Shown one piece after another: positions 38,909 to 47,925 of a stretch of DNA of 64,000 bases (its first letter is position 1; each line of letters starts with the position of its first letter). A program made the position numbers and the translations under genes. The notes under the pieces are model-generated. The model did no database searches. It was given only the letters and a program-made list of their open reading frames with translations, and was not told where the DNA came from. Origin of the DNA: Microbacterium sp. T32 (GTDB lineage: Bacteria > Actinomycetota > Actinomycetes > Actinomycetales > Microbacteriaceae); assembly GCF_001619615.1 (NCBI RefSeq), contig NZ_LQQP01000007.1:1-64000 (forward strand), read 5' to 3'.

Positions 38909-40204
38909 GTGACAGCAGGGGCCCCGGACCGGACGCGCGTGCATCGTCGGGGGCTCGGCATCCTGCTCCGGATCGGGCTCGCCACCGCGATCGTCGGGGT
39001 GAGCACCGGCCTGGCCGTGCTGCTGCTCGTCTGGATCGTGCACACGATCGAGCACCTCGTCTGGGGACACGACGAAGGCCCGTTCCTCGACGGTCTGGCG
39101 TACCCGTCGGTGTGGTGGCTGCCGATCGCGACCGTGGGCGGCGCGGGTGTCGTCGCGGCGCTCGGCTGGTACCTGCTGCGCCGTTTCGGTCGCAGGATCG
39201 CGACGGTCGAGCAGGGCGTCGCGGGCGCGCACATGCCCTGGTGGGAGACGCTCGCCGACACCGTGATCCAGGTCACCTCCGTCGCCCTCGGCGCCTCGAT
39301 CGGCAAGGAGGTCGCCCCGCGCGAACTCTCCGCGATGGCCGGATCGAAGATCGTGCGGTGGTTCCGCCTCGACGCGCGCTGGGGACGCATCCTCATCGCC
39401 GCCGCCGCGGGCGCGGGTCTCGCCGCGGTGTACAACGTGCCGCTGGGCGGCGCGCTCTTCGCGATCGAGATCCTCCTCGCGCAGTTCAGCGTCGGCGCCG
39501 CGGTCGTCGCGCTCGCCGTGAGCGCCATCGCGACCCTCGTCGCGCGGCCGCTGGTCGGCGACGACTCGCTGTACCACGTGGCATCCCTCGACGTGAACGC
39601 GTCGCTCATCGTGGCGGCGATCCTCATCGGACCGCTGATGGGGTGGGGCGCGACGAGCTTCGGGGCCGTGACGTCGCTCCTGGCGAAGGTCCGCCCGACG
39701 GGGTGGAAGCTCCTCGTCGCGCTGCCGTTGACCTTCGCCGCGGTCGGTGCGCTCGGCACCGTGTTCCCGTTGATCCTCGGCAACGGCCGGGCACTTGCGA
39801 CGGCCGGCTTCGACCTCAGCCAGCCTGCGCTGCTGCTGCTCGCCCTCGCCGCGCTGAAGTACGCCGCGACGGTGGTGTCGCTCGGTTCCGGCGCGGTCGG
39901 CGGCACGCTGCAGCCGTCCGTCGCGATCGGCGCGAGCCTGGGCGCGGCGGCCGCCGCGGGCTGGGCGTTCGTGTGGCCGGGAGCGGATGCCACGGGCCTC
40001 GCGATCGTGGCCGCGGCGGCGTTCCTCGCCTCGAACATGCGCGCGCCGTTCACCGCGATCGTGCTCGTGATCGAGTTCACCGGCACGGGCTTCGACCTGT
40101 TGCTGCCGATCTTCCTCGCCGTCGCCGGGTCGCTCGCCGCGGCGCGACTGACCTCGCGCGCGAGCCTCCGGCGGTTCGCCCCGCGCGACCCGGGCAGGGA
40201 GTGA
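38909..40204 (+). CDS. ClC-family chloride channel/transporter
   Basis: A 431-residue membrane protein from a GTG at 38909. It has the ClC layout: VALGASIGKEVAPRE in place of the usual GxxGREGP, GLAAVYNVPLGGALFAIEI (matching GxFxPxL-region helices), SLGSGAVGGTLQPSVAIGAS (GxFxP motif altered to GTLQP), and NMRAPFTAIVLVIEFTG. Two selectivity motifs are therefore non-canonical, which may alter ion choice or coupling. Confidence 0.8.
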   Translation: MTAGAPDRTRVHRRGLGILLRIGLATAIVGVSTGLAVLLLVWIVHTIEHLVWGHDEGPFLDGLAYPSVWWLPIATVGGAGVVAALGWYLLRRFGRRIATVEQGVAGAHMPWWETLADTVIQVTSVALGASIGKEVAPRELSAMAGSKIVRWFRLDARWGRILIAAAAGAGLAAVYNVPLGGALFAIEILLAQFSVGAAVVALAVSAIATLVARPLVGDDSLYHVASLDVNASLIVAAILIGPLMGWGATSFGAVTSLLAKVRPTGWKLLVALPLTFAAVGALGTVFPLILGNGRALATAGFDLSQPALLLLALAALKYAATVVSLGSGAVGGTLQPSVAIGASLGAAAAAGWAFVWPGADATGLAIVAAAAFLASNMRAPFTAIVLVIEFTGTGFDLLLPIFLAVAGSLAAARLTSRASLRRFAPRDPGRE

Positions 40205-40242
40205 GGCGCCGGACGTCGACGGCGTCCACGTAGGCTCGACGG

Positions 40243-40851
40243 GTGATCGAGTGGATCCTGACCGAATGGATGCAGATCCTCGGGTTCGCGACGGGGGCCG
40301 CGTGCGTGCTCCTCGCCGCCCGACGAAATGTCTGGACCTACCCCATCGGCATCGCCAACAACGCCGTCTTCCTCGTCGTGTTCGTGCCGGCGGGACTGTA
40401 CGCGTCGGCGGGACTGCAGCTCGTCTACCTCGCGCTCGGCGTCCACGGCTGGATCCGGTGGACGCGCGGGGTCGAGCACGACCGCGACTACGTCGCCCGG
40501 ACGCCCCGGCGGGCCGTCCCGTGGCTGATCGTCGCGGGAGTCGTCGGGATGGCCGTCCTGACGTGGCTCCTGGCGACGTTCACCGACTCGCAGGTCGCGC
40601 TCGCCGACGCCGGCACGACGGCGGCGAGCCTGGTCGCGCAGTACATGCTGAACCGCAAGTGGATCGAGAACTGGGCGGTGTGGATCGCCGTCGACATCGC
40701 CTTCGTGGCCCTGTCGATCGCGACCGGACTGTGGATCATCGCCGCCCTCTACGCCCTGTTCGTCGTGCTGTGCATCGGCGGGTGGCGCGGCTGGCATCGC
40801 GTGCTGCGCGAGGGGACGGCGACCGCGGCGCCCGCGGATGCACGTGTCTGA
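40243..40851 (+). CDS. pnuC: Nicotinamide riboside/mononucleotide transporter PnuC
   Basis: A 202-residue membrane protein with about seven helices. It contains the PnuC features WTYPIGIANNAVFLVVF, the GWIRWTRG loop and QYMLNRKWIENWAVWIAVD. PnuC moves nicotinamide riboside by facilitated diffusion, driven by phosphorylation inside. The nadR-type gene overlaps its 3' end by 14 bases, making a salvage pair. Confidence 0.9.
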   Translation: MIEWILTEWMQILGFATGAACVLLAARRNVWTYPIGIANNAVFLVVFVPAGLYASAGLQLVYLALGVHGWIRWTRGVEHDRDYVARTPRRAVPWLIVAGVVGMAVLTWLLATFTDSQVALADAGTTAASLVAQYMLNRKWIENWAVWIAVDIAFVALSIATGLWIIAALYALFVVLCIGGWRGWHRVLREGTATAAPADARV

Positions 40852-41914
40852 GCGGCGGTTCCGCCACGGGGTGGTGGTGGGGAAGTTCTACCCACTGCAC
40901 GCCGGGCACGCTCACCTGATCCGCTCCGCCGTGCGGGCGTGCGAGCGTGTCACGGTCGAGGTCATCGCGGCATCCGTCGAATCCATTCCACTCGAACGAC
41001 GCGCCGCGTGGATCCGCGAGGGGCACCCGACCGTGCGCGTGGTCGATCTCGTCGACGACACCCCCGTCGATTTCGGTTCCGAGACCGCGTGGGACGCGCA
41101 CACCGCGACGATCCGCGGTCTTCTCGACGAACCCGTCGACGCGGTGTTCACCTCCGACGACTACGGCGCGGAACTCGCCCGGAGGCTTCATGCCGAGTGG
41201 GTGCAGATCGACCCGGGTCGGGTCGTGAACCCGGTGTCGGGCACCGCGATCCGTGGCGATCTCGCCGGTCACTGGTCGGAGCTGTCGCCCGCGACACGGG
41301 CGGACCTCGCCGCGCGCATCGTCGTGCTCGGCGCGGAGTCGACCGGCTCGACGACGCTGGCGGAGGCGCTCGCCGCCGAGCTCGGAACGCTGTGGGTGCC
41401 GGAGTACGGCCGCGAGATCAGCGTGACGCGCGAGGGCGGTCTCGACGCGCCGTGGCGGAGCGACGAGTTCGACCTCATCGTCGATCGGCAGATCGAGTGG
41501 GAGCGCGACGCGCTGCGGCGGGTGCCCGTCCCGGTGCTCGTGTGCGACACGGACGTGCTGGCCACGGCGCTGTGGCACGAGCGGTACGTGGGCACGGTCG
41601 CCGACCGCATCCACGCGCGCGCGGCCGTGCACCGCCCGGCCCTGTATGTGCTGACCGGTGACGAGATCCCCTTCGTGCAGGACGGCATGCGCGACGGTGA
41701 GCACATCCGCGCCGACATGCAGGAGCGCTTCCGCGCGGTGCTCGCGGCGCAGCCCGTGCCGTGGCTCGAGGTGCGCGGGTCGGTGGCGGAGAGGCTCGCC
41801 GCCGCGCTGCCCGAGGTGCGTGCGGCCGTCGCCCGGTGGACCGCGTTCGAGGCTCCCCTAGAGGGTCGGCCCCTGGCCGAGCAAGAGGCTCTGCGGCGCC
41901 GGGCCGCGGGTTAG
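40838..41914 (+). CDS. nadR: NadR-type NMN adenylyltransferase / ribosylnicotinamide kinase
   Basis: A 358-residue bifunctional protein. The N-terminal nucleotidyltransferase has GKFYPLHAGH (residues 15-24, catalytic His pair) and SGTAIRGD. The C-terminal P-loop kinase begins VVLGAESTGSTTLAEAL at about 162-178. The Walker A lysine is replaced (GAESTGSTT rather than GAESTGKTT), so kinase activity needs checking. No DNA-binding domain is present, unlike enterobacterial NadR. It overlaps pnuC. Confidence 0.85.
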   Translation: MHVSERRFRHGVVVGKFYPLHAGHAHLIRSAVRACERVTVEVIAASVESIPLERRAAWIREGHPTVRVVDLVDDTPVDFGSETAWDAHTATIRGLLDEPVDAVFTSDDYGAELARRLHAEWVQIDPGRVVNPVSGTAIRGDLAGHWSELSPATRADLAARIVVLGAESTGSTTLAEALAAELGTLWVPEYGREISVTREGGLDAPWRSDEFDLIVDRQIEWERDALRRVPVPVLVCDTDVLATALWHERYVGTVADRIHARAAVHRPALYVLTGDEIPFVQDGMRDGEHIRADMQERFRAVLAAQPVPWLEVRGSVAERLAAALPEVRAAVARWTAFEAPLEGRPLAEQEALRRRAAG

Positions 41915-41923
41915 GCTGGCGCG

Positions 41924-43495
41924 ATGTCGGACCGCTGGCACAAGCTCTCGGAAGCCCCCACCACGCCGCATCCGGAGGACGGGGTCGCCCCGCTCACCGC
42001 GGACGACCTGTTCCGGGCCGAGACCGACGACTCCGCGGTCCCTCTCGACGAGAAGCTGCGTCAGACGTACTACTGGATCGTCAACCGGGCCGTCATCTCG
42101 CCCTACTACGACGTCGAGTTCTCCTCCGGCCCGGCGCTGTCGTTCACACTGGGGGATGCCGGGGCCGAGCTGACGCTGCCGAGTGAGCCGTCGTACTCGT
42201 CGAACGTGCTGCTGCCGCTGCTGACCTTCGCCGTCGGCGGCAAGTGCCTCCTCATCGGCGGACCGGGACGCGGGAAGACCACCGTCGCCGTCCTCATGGG
42301 GGTGCTCGCGGGCTCGAGCCCCGACGAGGTGCGCCGCGGTGTGCAGCAGGGCCAGCCGCAGCTCACGATCAGCGACCTCGTCGGCATCCCGCTCCCGCGC
42401 GACCTCATGAGCGCCGAGCGGCTCTCGGACATCGGCATCGCGTGGCGCGAGTGGCTCACGCGGCCGGTGAAGATCGTCGACGAATACAACCGGATCCCGA
42501 CGAAGACGCAGTCGGCGCTGCTGACCATGGTCGCGGAGGGGTACGTCGAGAGCCACGACCAGATGCGCCGCACCGCACCCGCGAGCGGTGTCGAGAGCTG
42601 GTTCTTCACCGCGAACGACGACGCGGGCGGCGGCACGTTCCCCGTGATCCAGGCGCTGCGCGACCGCATGGACGTCACGGTGCCGGCCGCCGGCTTCAAC
42701 AGCCGCTTCTTCGACGAGCTGGTCGCCCGCGTGGAGGCGGGCGAGAAGCCCGAGGAGCACGTCCCGTCCGAGCTCGTGTTCGCGGCCGAGGAGCAGACCG
42801 CGATGCGCGCGGCGATCCGCGCGGTCCCCGTTCCTGCCGACGTACGGCGGCGCCTGGAGTTCTTCCTCAGCCACTTCGAGTTCGTGCAGGGCGGCGGTCG
42901 CCGGTTCGAGTACCGCACGAAGGACACCGTGACCACGGGCGGCGGCAGGGTCGCCGAGGCCATCGAGGCGAACTCCGGTGCCGACCTCATGAGCGACCCC
43001 GGCGCGCAGACGCTCAACGGTCTGTCGGTGCGGGCGCTGCAGACCCTCGTCGTCTATGCCAAGGCGATCGCGTGGTTCCGCGGCCGGGAAGCGGTGTCGG
43101 TCGCCGACGTCGCCGCCGTCCTGCCCTTCGTCCTGCGCGGGAAACTGCTGCCCAACCCGACGCACCCGCGCTTCGACGTGGGGGCCGAGCGCGAGTTGAG
43201 CACGGACGTGCTGAGCTGGCTCACCGACCTGTTCGCCGAGTCGTGCCGACAGTACGACGCGCTCGGGCGCGGGAAGGACGACCCGGTCGGGGCGCTCCTC
43301 GCGCAGGCGGATGCCGGACTCGACGGCGTGACCGCGCTCGAGGCGGGGCGTCGCATCACGGCCATCGAGTCGCTGCTGCGCACGATGGCGGGCACCGGCA
43401 AGCTGTACGGGCGCGACTTCGACGACCTCATGGCGCTGAAGTACCTGCACCAGCGCTACACCGCGTACGTCCGGTGGGTCGAGCGGCGGCCATGA
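41924..43495 (+). CDS. MoxR-type AAA ATPase
   Basis: A 523-residue AAA+ protein. The N-terminal 90 residues are specific to this group. Walker A is GGPGRGKTT (112-120), Walker B is KIVDEYNR (Asp186/Glu187), sensor 1 lies in WFFTANDD, and arginine-rich helices RMDVTVPA follow. The C-terminal lid is extended. MoxR ATPases act as chaperones with VWA-domain partners, and such a partner is encoded two genes downstream. The next gene overlaps its stop by 4 bases. Confidence 0.85.
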   Translation: MSDRWHKLSEAPTTPHPEDGVAPLTADDLFRAETDDSAVPLDEKLRQTYYWIVNRAVISPYYDVEFSSGPALSFTLGDAGAELTLPSEPSYSSNVLLPLLTFAVGGKCLLIGGPGRGKTTVAVLMGVLAGSSPDEVRRGVQQGQPQLTISDLVGIPLPRDLMSAERLSDIGIAWREWLTRPVKIVDEYNRIPTKTQSALLTMVAEGYVESHDQMRRTAPASGVESWFFTANDDAGGGTFPVIQALRDRMDVTVPAAGFNSRFFDELVARVEAGEKPEEHVPSELVFAAEEQTAMRAAIRAVPVPADVRRRLEFFLSHFEFVQGGGRRFEYRTKDTVTTGGGRVAEAIEANSGADLMSDPGAQTLNGLSVRALQTLVVYAKAIAWFRGREAVSVADVAAVLPFVLRGKLLPNPTHPRFDVGAERELSTDVLSWLTDLFAESCRQYDALGRGKDDPVGALLAQADAGLDGVTALEAGRRITAIESLLRTMAGTGKLYGRDFDDLMALKYLHQRYTAYVRWVERRP

Positions 43496-44142
43496 TCCGT
43501 CGGCCCGGACACCTCGCGGACCGCACGGTCCCGGTCGGATCACCGGAGCCCGTGGACGGCCTCGACCTCGGGCTCGCCGCCCGGAACGTCGCCGCCGCCG
43601 GGGGCTCCGCCGACCGGTTCCGCGCCGAGTTCGGCGCGGGGCAGGCGGCAGCCGGCTCGAGCGCCCTCGATCCGAAGCATCTCGCGGGCATCGCCGGGTG
43701 GCGCGCGGGGGTCCTGGGCCTGCGCGAGGACGCGCTGTCGCGGATCGCCGCGGCGATGCCCGCGGCCGCGGACGCGATCGCCGCCACCCTCGGGATGGAT
43801 GCCACGGACGTGGAGCCCTTCCTCGAGCATCAGCGCACCGACCGGTTCTGGTGGCCGGGCCGCGCCGAGCAGCGCGGGTACGTCTGCGCGGTGGGCGGCT
43901 TCGCGGGTCTCGGTGGAGCCTGGACGCAGCCCCCGACGGACGGCCGTCCCCTCGGCCCGGCCGGTGCCTTCGCGGTGCGCACGGGCGAGCGGTGGTGGCG
44001 GATCGACGCCGACGTGTGGGGGTCGCGGTTGACCCCGCTCCGCGCGGTCGACGAGCCCGAGGAGGGCCTCGGGGGACCGGCATCCCTCGTCACCTTCCCG
44101 GACTCCTACCTCGCCTGGATCCACGTGGCGGACGCGGCATGA
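43492..44142 (+). CDS. Unknown protein of the MoxR/VWA operon, first
   Basis: A 216-residue soluble protein coupled to the MoxR gene and to the VWA gene by ATGA overlaps. The N-terminal half is alanine-rich helical (FRAEFGAGQAAAG, WRAGVLGLREDALSRIAAAMPAAAD). The C-terminal half has aromatic strands (RFWWPGRAEQRGYVCAVGGF, RWWRIDADVWG). I recognise no family. Position suggests an adaptor between the ATPase and the metallopeptidase/VWA protein. Confidence 0.6.
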   Translation: MIRRPGHLADRTVPVGSPEPVDGLDLGLAARNVAAAGGSADRFRAEFGAGQAAAGSSALDPKHLAGIAGWRAGVLGLREDALSRIAAAMPAAADAIAATLGMDATDVEPFLEHQRTDRFWWPGRAEQRGYVCAVGGFAGLGGAWTQPPTDGRPLGPAGAFAVRTGERWWRIDADVWGSRLTPLRAVDEPEEGLGGPASLVTFPDSYLAWIHVADAA

Positions 44143-45935
44143 GCGCGATGACGTCGCTCGAGCGGGCCGCGTGGGAGTCCGCGCAGGAGCTGTGGGGCGT
44201 GCGTATGCACGACGCCGTCCTCGACCCCGGCGCGGGATCGGTGCAGGGGGCGCCGGCGTGGTTCAGCTTCCCGCCGTCGATCACCGTGGACCCCGACATG
44301 GTCACGGCCTTCGGCGGTGCCGACGAGTGGGAGAGCGTGTTCGCGCACGAGCTCGGCCACCACGTCCTCGCGCCGAGCACGCGCCTGGATGCGCTGAAGA
44401 TCCGTCATCAGCTCGCCCGGGCGCTGCACGCCGCGGGCGCGTACGCGATCCGCGATGCGGATCTGTCGCTGCTGTCGAACCTGTGGACCGATCTCCTCGT
44501 GAACTCCCGGGTCGCGGTCCTGCAGCGCCGTCGCGACGGACCCGGCGAGCCCGGGATCGTACGCCTGTCCCGCGCGCTGTATCGCGCGTCCCGCGACTCG
44601 CCGAGCCGGCTGTGGTGGGTCTACCTCCGCACGTACGAGCTGCTGTGGAACCTCGCCGCGGGCACGCTCTGCGATCCGCAGCCGCCGCCGCTGGCCGCGC
44701 CCCCCGCGCCCGAGCCCGAGATCCCGATCGAGCAGACCCCGGAGAGGCACCGCGAGGCCGAACGGAAGCTGCGCGAGCGGCGTCGCGACGCACAGCGGGT
44801 GGCCGACGAACTGGCGGCCGCGACCCTCACGCGCCCGGCCCTGGATGCCGACTCGCTCGCCGCGCTCGTGCGGACCTTCGCGGGGGATGCCGTGTCCGGG
44901 GCGCTGCGGTTCGGCGTCATCGTCGCGCCGTATCTCGTCGATCCCCGCGCCGACGACGAGATGACGGGCGTCCCGATCGCGTGCGCCGCCGACACCGCCC
45001 CGGCGTCCGCGGGGGAGCTGGGTCGCGTGTTCGCCGACCGGCGGCTGAAGGAGGCCCTGCCGTCGCGCCCGGGCGATGCCGGTGGTCCGAGCGATGGCCG
45101 CGGACAGACCCTCGGCATCTCGCGCACGCTCGAGCTGTACCGGGACGCGAATCCGGACGAGGTCCTGGCCGCGTGGTACCGCGCCGAGGCCAGCCGGTGG
45201 GTCCGTCCGTTCACGCAGCGGGCGCCGAAACCGACCGTCCCCGATCTCCCCGGCCCCCTCGAGACGTGGGAGGTCGGCGACGACCTCGCCGACGTCGACT
45301 GGCCCGCGAGCCTCCAGGCGGCGGGGGTGGTCGTGCCGGGCGTGACGACGCGGCGCCGCTCGTTCCTCGTCGACGACCCGCCACCGGTGCGCACGGGCCT
45401 CGCGGTCGACCTGTACATCGACAGCTCCGGATCGATGCCGTATCCGCGTTCGGGCTCACCGGCCGTGCTCGCGGGCACGATCCTCGCGCTGTCGGTGCTC
45501 CGCGGGGGAGGGCGTGTGCGGGTGACGAGCTTCTCCGGTCCCGGGCAGGTCGCCGGGGCCGAGGACTTCACCCGCGACCCCGCGCGCGTGGTCACCGAGC
45601 TGGCCTATTTCTACAGCGGCGGGACGACCTTCCCCCTCGACCTCCTGGAGCGCCGCTACGCGGGGCTGTCGACCCCGGATGCCGCCGACCGCCGCCACCT
45701 CGTCGTGCTCTCGGACGACGGGCTCACGTCTCTGTTCGGCGACGGCGATCCCGAGCGCGCCGACGTCGCGGCGCGCGTGCGCGGGACCCTCACGACGGCG
45801 ACGCTCGTCGTGCTCGACGGGCAGCACCGGGTCGCGGAGCTCGCCGACGCGGCCGGCTACGACGTGCTCTACATCGAACACATGGACGATGCCCCGGCCG
45901 TCTGCGCGCGACTGGCGGAGGTGCTGGGTGGCTGA
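44139..45935 (+). CDS. Putative metallopeptidase-VWA fusion protein
   Basis: A 598-residue protein with two recognisable parts. Residues about 40-180 hold an HExxH zinc motif (FAHELGHHVLAPS; His70, Glu71, His74) as in the putative metallopeptidase part of DUF2201-like proteins. Residues about 420-598 form a VWA-like domain with the MIDAS motif D428-S430-S432 (YIDSSGSM), a downstream GGTTFPL threonine and VVLSDDGLTSL. The middle is charged and helical. MoxR-VWA pairs remodel or insert cofactors into targets; the peptidase motif implies processing. No signal peptide. Confidence 0.75.
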   Translation: MSAMTSLERAAWESAQELWGVRMHDAVLDPGAGSVQGAPAWFSFPPSITVDPDMVTAFGGADEWESVFAHELGHHVLAPSTRLDALKIRHQLARALHAAGAYAIRDADLSLLSNLWTDLLVNSRVAVLQRRRDGPGEPGIVRLSRALYRASRDSPSRLWWVYLRTYELLWNLAAGTLCDPQPPPLAAPPAPEPEIPIEQTPERHREAERKLRERRRDAQRVADELAAATLTRPALDADSLAALVRTFAGDAVSGALRFGVIVAPYLVDPRADDEMTGVPIACAADTAPASAGELGRVFADRRLKEALPSRPGDAGGPSDGRGQTLGISRTLELYRDANPDEVLAAWYRAEASRWVRPFTQRAPKPTVPDLPGPLETWEVGDDLADVDWPASLQAAGVVVPGVTTRRRSFLVDDPPPVRTGLAVDLYIDSSGSMPYPRSGSPAVLAGTILALSVLRGGGRVRVTSFSGPGQVAGAEDFTRDPARVVTELAYFYSGGTTFPLDLLERRYAGLSTPDAADRRHLVVLSDDGLTSLFGDGDPERADVAARVRGTLTTATLVVLDGQHRVAELADAAGYDVLYIEHMDDAPAVCARLAEVLGG

Positions 45936-46536
45936 GTCGGACGACCTGCTGCGGGCCTGGGCGGCGCTCGCCCCGACCGAGGACGCCGCGTGGGCGGCCG
46001 CGCGCCCCGGCCCGTCGGTCGACGAGATCGGCGCCCGGCTGTCGAGCGTGCCGCGGCCGTTCCTCGACGAGGGCGTGTCGATCGCCGCGCTCGCGGGAGA
46101 CATCGCCGGGCGCGCTCCGGCCGCGGTCGCCCACGCCGAGGATCCGCGCGTGCGTCTCGCCGCGGCCATCGGGCTGTGGGTGCTCGCGAGCGAGGACCTC
46201 GTCGCCCCGTTCGACCCGCCCCTGTCCACGGGCATCGCCCTCCGTGCCGTCGATGCGCTCGCCCTTCGCCTCGCCGCGGTCACCGACCCGCTCGACTGGC
46301 TCTCGGACGCCGAACGTCGCGAGGAAGCGGCCCGCACCTTCCTCCTCTGGGCGGGGTTCCTCCCCGCCGGGGAGGACGCCGACACCGCGCGCGCCCTCCT
46401 CGACGCGCGTGACTCCCTCCGCCGGAGCGCCGCGCTCGCCGAGGCGTACGCCGCCCACCGGCACCGCGAGGAGATCGCGCGCCGTCTCGCCGAGGCGCGG
46501 TCGCGCGAGGCGTCGGCGAGGTACTCCAGTGAGTGA
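45928..46536 (+). CDS. Unknown helical protein of the MoxR/VWA operon, second
   Basis: A 202-residue, alanine/arginine-rich, predicted all-helical protein from a GTG at 45928. It overlaps the preceding gene by 8 bases and the following by 8. The C-terminal 40 residues look like a coiled coil (HREEIARRLAEARSREA). No family recognised. Conserved coupling argues for a structural role with its neighbours. Confidence 0.55.
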   Translation: MAESDDLLRAWAALAPTEDAAWAAARPGPSVDEIGARLSSVPRPFLDEGVSIAALAGDIAGRAPAAVAHAEDPRVRLAAAIGLWVLASEDLVAPFDPPLSTGIALRAVDALALRLAAVTDPLDWLSDAERREEAARTFLLWAGFLPAGEDADTARALLDARDSLRRSAALAEAYAAHRHREEIARRLAEARSREASARYSSE

Positions 46537-47878
46537 CCCGGACGACCCGCTCGCGCTCGGCGAGTACGCACCCGGGTCGTCGGCGGTCCTCACCGACGCG
46601 GAACGCTGGCCGACCCTGGATGCCGACGGCGCACGGCGTCTCGAGCGGTGGCGTACGCACCCCGCCGCCCCGCGGTGGGTCCACGCGACGGGCGACCGGC
46701 TCGACGCCGCCGCCGTGGCCCGCACGCGCGACCCGCTCCCGCTCGACGGCTGGCTCGAGGCGCACCTCGACATCGCGCGTCGACTGCCGTTCTACCGCGG
46801 CCGGGGGAGGCTGGCATCCCTGTCCGACTTCCCGACCGTCTCGCGCGCCGATCTCGTCGCCGATGTCTCGGCCTTCGTGCCTCTGGATGCCGACCTGGAT
46901 CGGATGCTGCACGGCACGAGCTCGGGGTCGACCGGGGCGGCACTGGTGATCCCGGACGATGTCGAGGAGGTCGCGCGGGGCTTTCATCTGCTGGTCCGGC
47001 TCGCGCGCGAGGCCGGGGCCGACTGGCATCCGGACGGCGAACGGCTCGCGCTCCTGTGGGTCCTGCAGCAGCGGCAGGCGTTCACATACGTCTCGATCGT
47101 GAGCGGCTTCGCGCAGCGCGCGATGGCCCGCGTGAACCTGGATGCCGGGGCGTGGCGGGAGGCGTCCCACCGGCGGAGGTTCCTGCGCGACGCCGATCCG
47201 CAGGTGATCACGGGGAATCCGACGAGCCTCGCCGAGCTGCTCGACGGCGACCTGCGGGATGTCGTCCGGCCGCTCGCGCTCTTCTCCGGCGCGATGGAGC
47301 TGTCGGCTCCCCTCCGCGCCGCGCTGGAGGCCGCGTTCGCGTGCCCGGTGATCGACGTGTACGGCCTGCACGAGACGCGTCCGATCGCCGCGCGCACCGA
47401 CGACGGTCCCTTCCGCGTGCTCGATCGGCGCGTCCTCGTCGAGGTGCTCGACCCCTCCGGGCGGCCGGTGCCGGAGGGGGAGCGCGGCGAGATCACCGTC
47501 ACCGCGGGCGAGAACCCGCTGCTTCCTCTCGTCCGTTACCGGACCGGCGACGTCGGGCGCCTCGTCACGCTGCCGGACGGCGGGGTCGGGATCGCCGACC
47601 TCGAGGGGCGCGAGCACGTCGACTTCGTCACGGCGGCCGGCACGCGCGTGCCCTCGGTCGACCTGACGCAGCAGCTGCAGAGCCACGGGGCCCTCGGCTG
47701 GACGGTCGAACAGCGCGCGGACGGGAGCGTCGCGGTGCGCATCGCGGGAGGGGATGCCGAGGCGATCGCCCGTGCGCTCACGGCGACGCTCGGTCAGCCC
47801 CTGGAGATCGAGCGCGTCGAGCGTCTCGTCGAGCTGGGGGAGGGGAAGCCGCGCCGCTTCCGGTCCGCGGCGTCCTGA
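46529..47878 (+). CDS. PaaK-like adenylate-forming enzyme
   Basis: A 449-residue ANL-superfamily protein from a GTG at 46529. It has the P-loop-like TSSGSTG near residue 131, YGLHETRPIA around 279, the ribose-binding LVRYRTGD and a C-terminal GEGKPRRF with the likely catalytic lysine. The nearest groups are phenylacetate-CoA ligase/coenzyme F390 synthetase. It activates a carboxylate as acyl-AMP, then to CoA or another acceptor. Its presence in a MoxR/VWA operon is unexpected. Confidence 0.75.
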   Translation: MSDPDDPLALGEYAPGSSAVLTDAERWPTLDADGARRLERWRTHPAAPRWVHATGDRLDAAAVARTRDPLPLDGWLEAHLDIARRLPFYRGRGRLASLSDFPTVSRADLVADVSAFVPLDADLDRMLHGTSSGSTGAALVIPDDVEEVARGFHLLVRLAREAGADWHPDGERLALLWVLQQRQAFTYVSIVSGFAQRAMARVNLDAGAWREASHRRRFLRDADPQVITGNPTSLAELLDGDLRDVVRPLALFSGAMELSAPLRAALEAAFACPVIDVYGLHETRPIAARTDDGPFRVLDRRVLVEVLDPSGRPVPEGERGEITVTAGENPLLPLVRYRTGDVGRLVTLPDGGVGIADLEGREHVDFVTAAGTRVPSVDLTQQLQSHGALGWTVEQRADGSVAVRIAGGDAEAIARALTATLGQPLEIERVERLVELGEGKPRRFRSAAS

Positions 47879-47887
47879 CGCGCACGA

Positions 47888-47915
47888 AGGGCCGGGGCGA
47901 CACGGCCCCGGCCCT
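47888..47915. terminator. Bidirectional terminator between the PaaK-like gene and malate synthase
   Basis: A perfect 11-bp GC-rich stem (47888-47898 with 47905-47915) with loop GACACG. It sits between the convergent stops at 47878 and 47926. There is no U-run, as is usual in actinobacterial terminators. Confidence 0.75.
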
Positions 47916-47925
47916 CCGCACCCCG

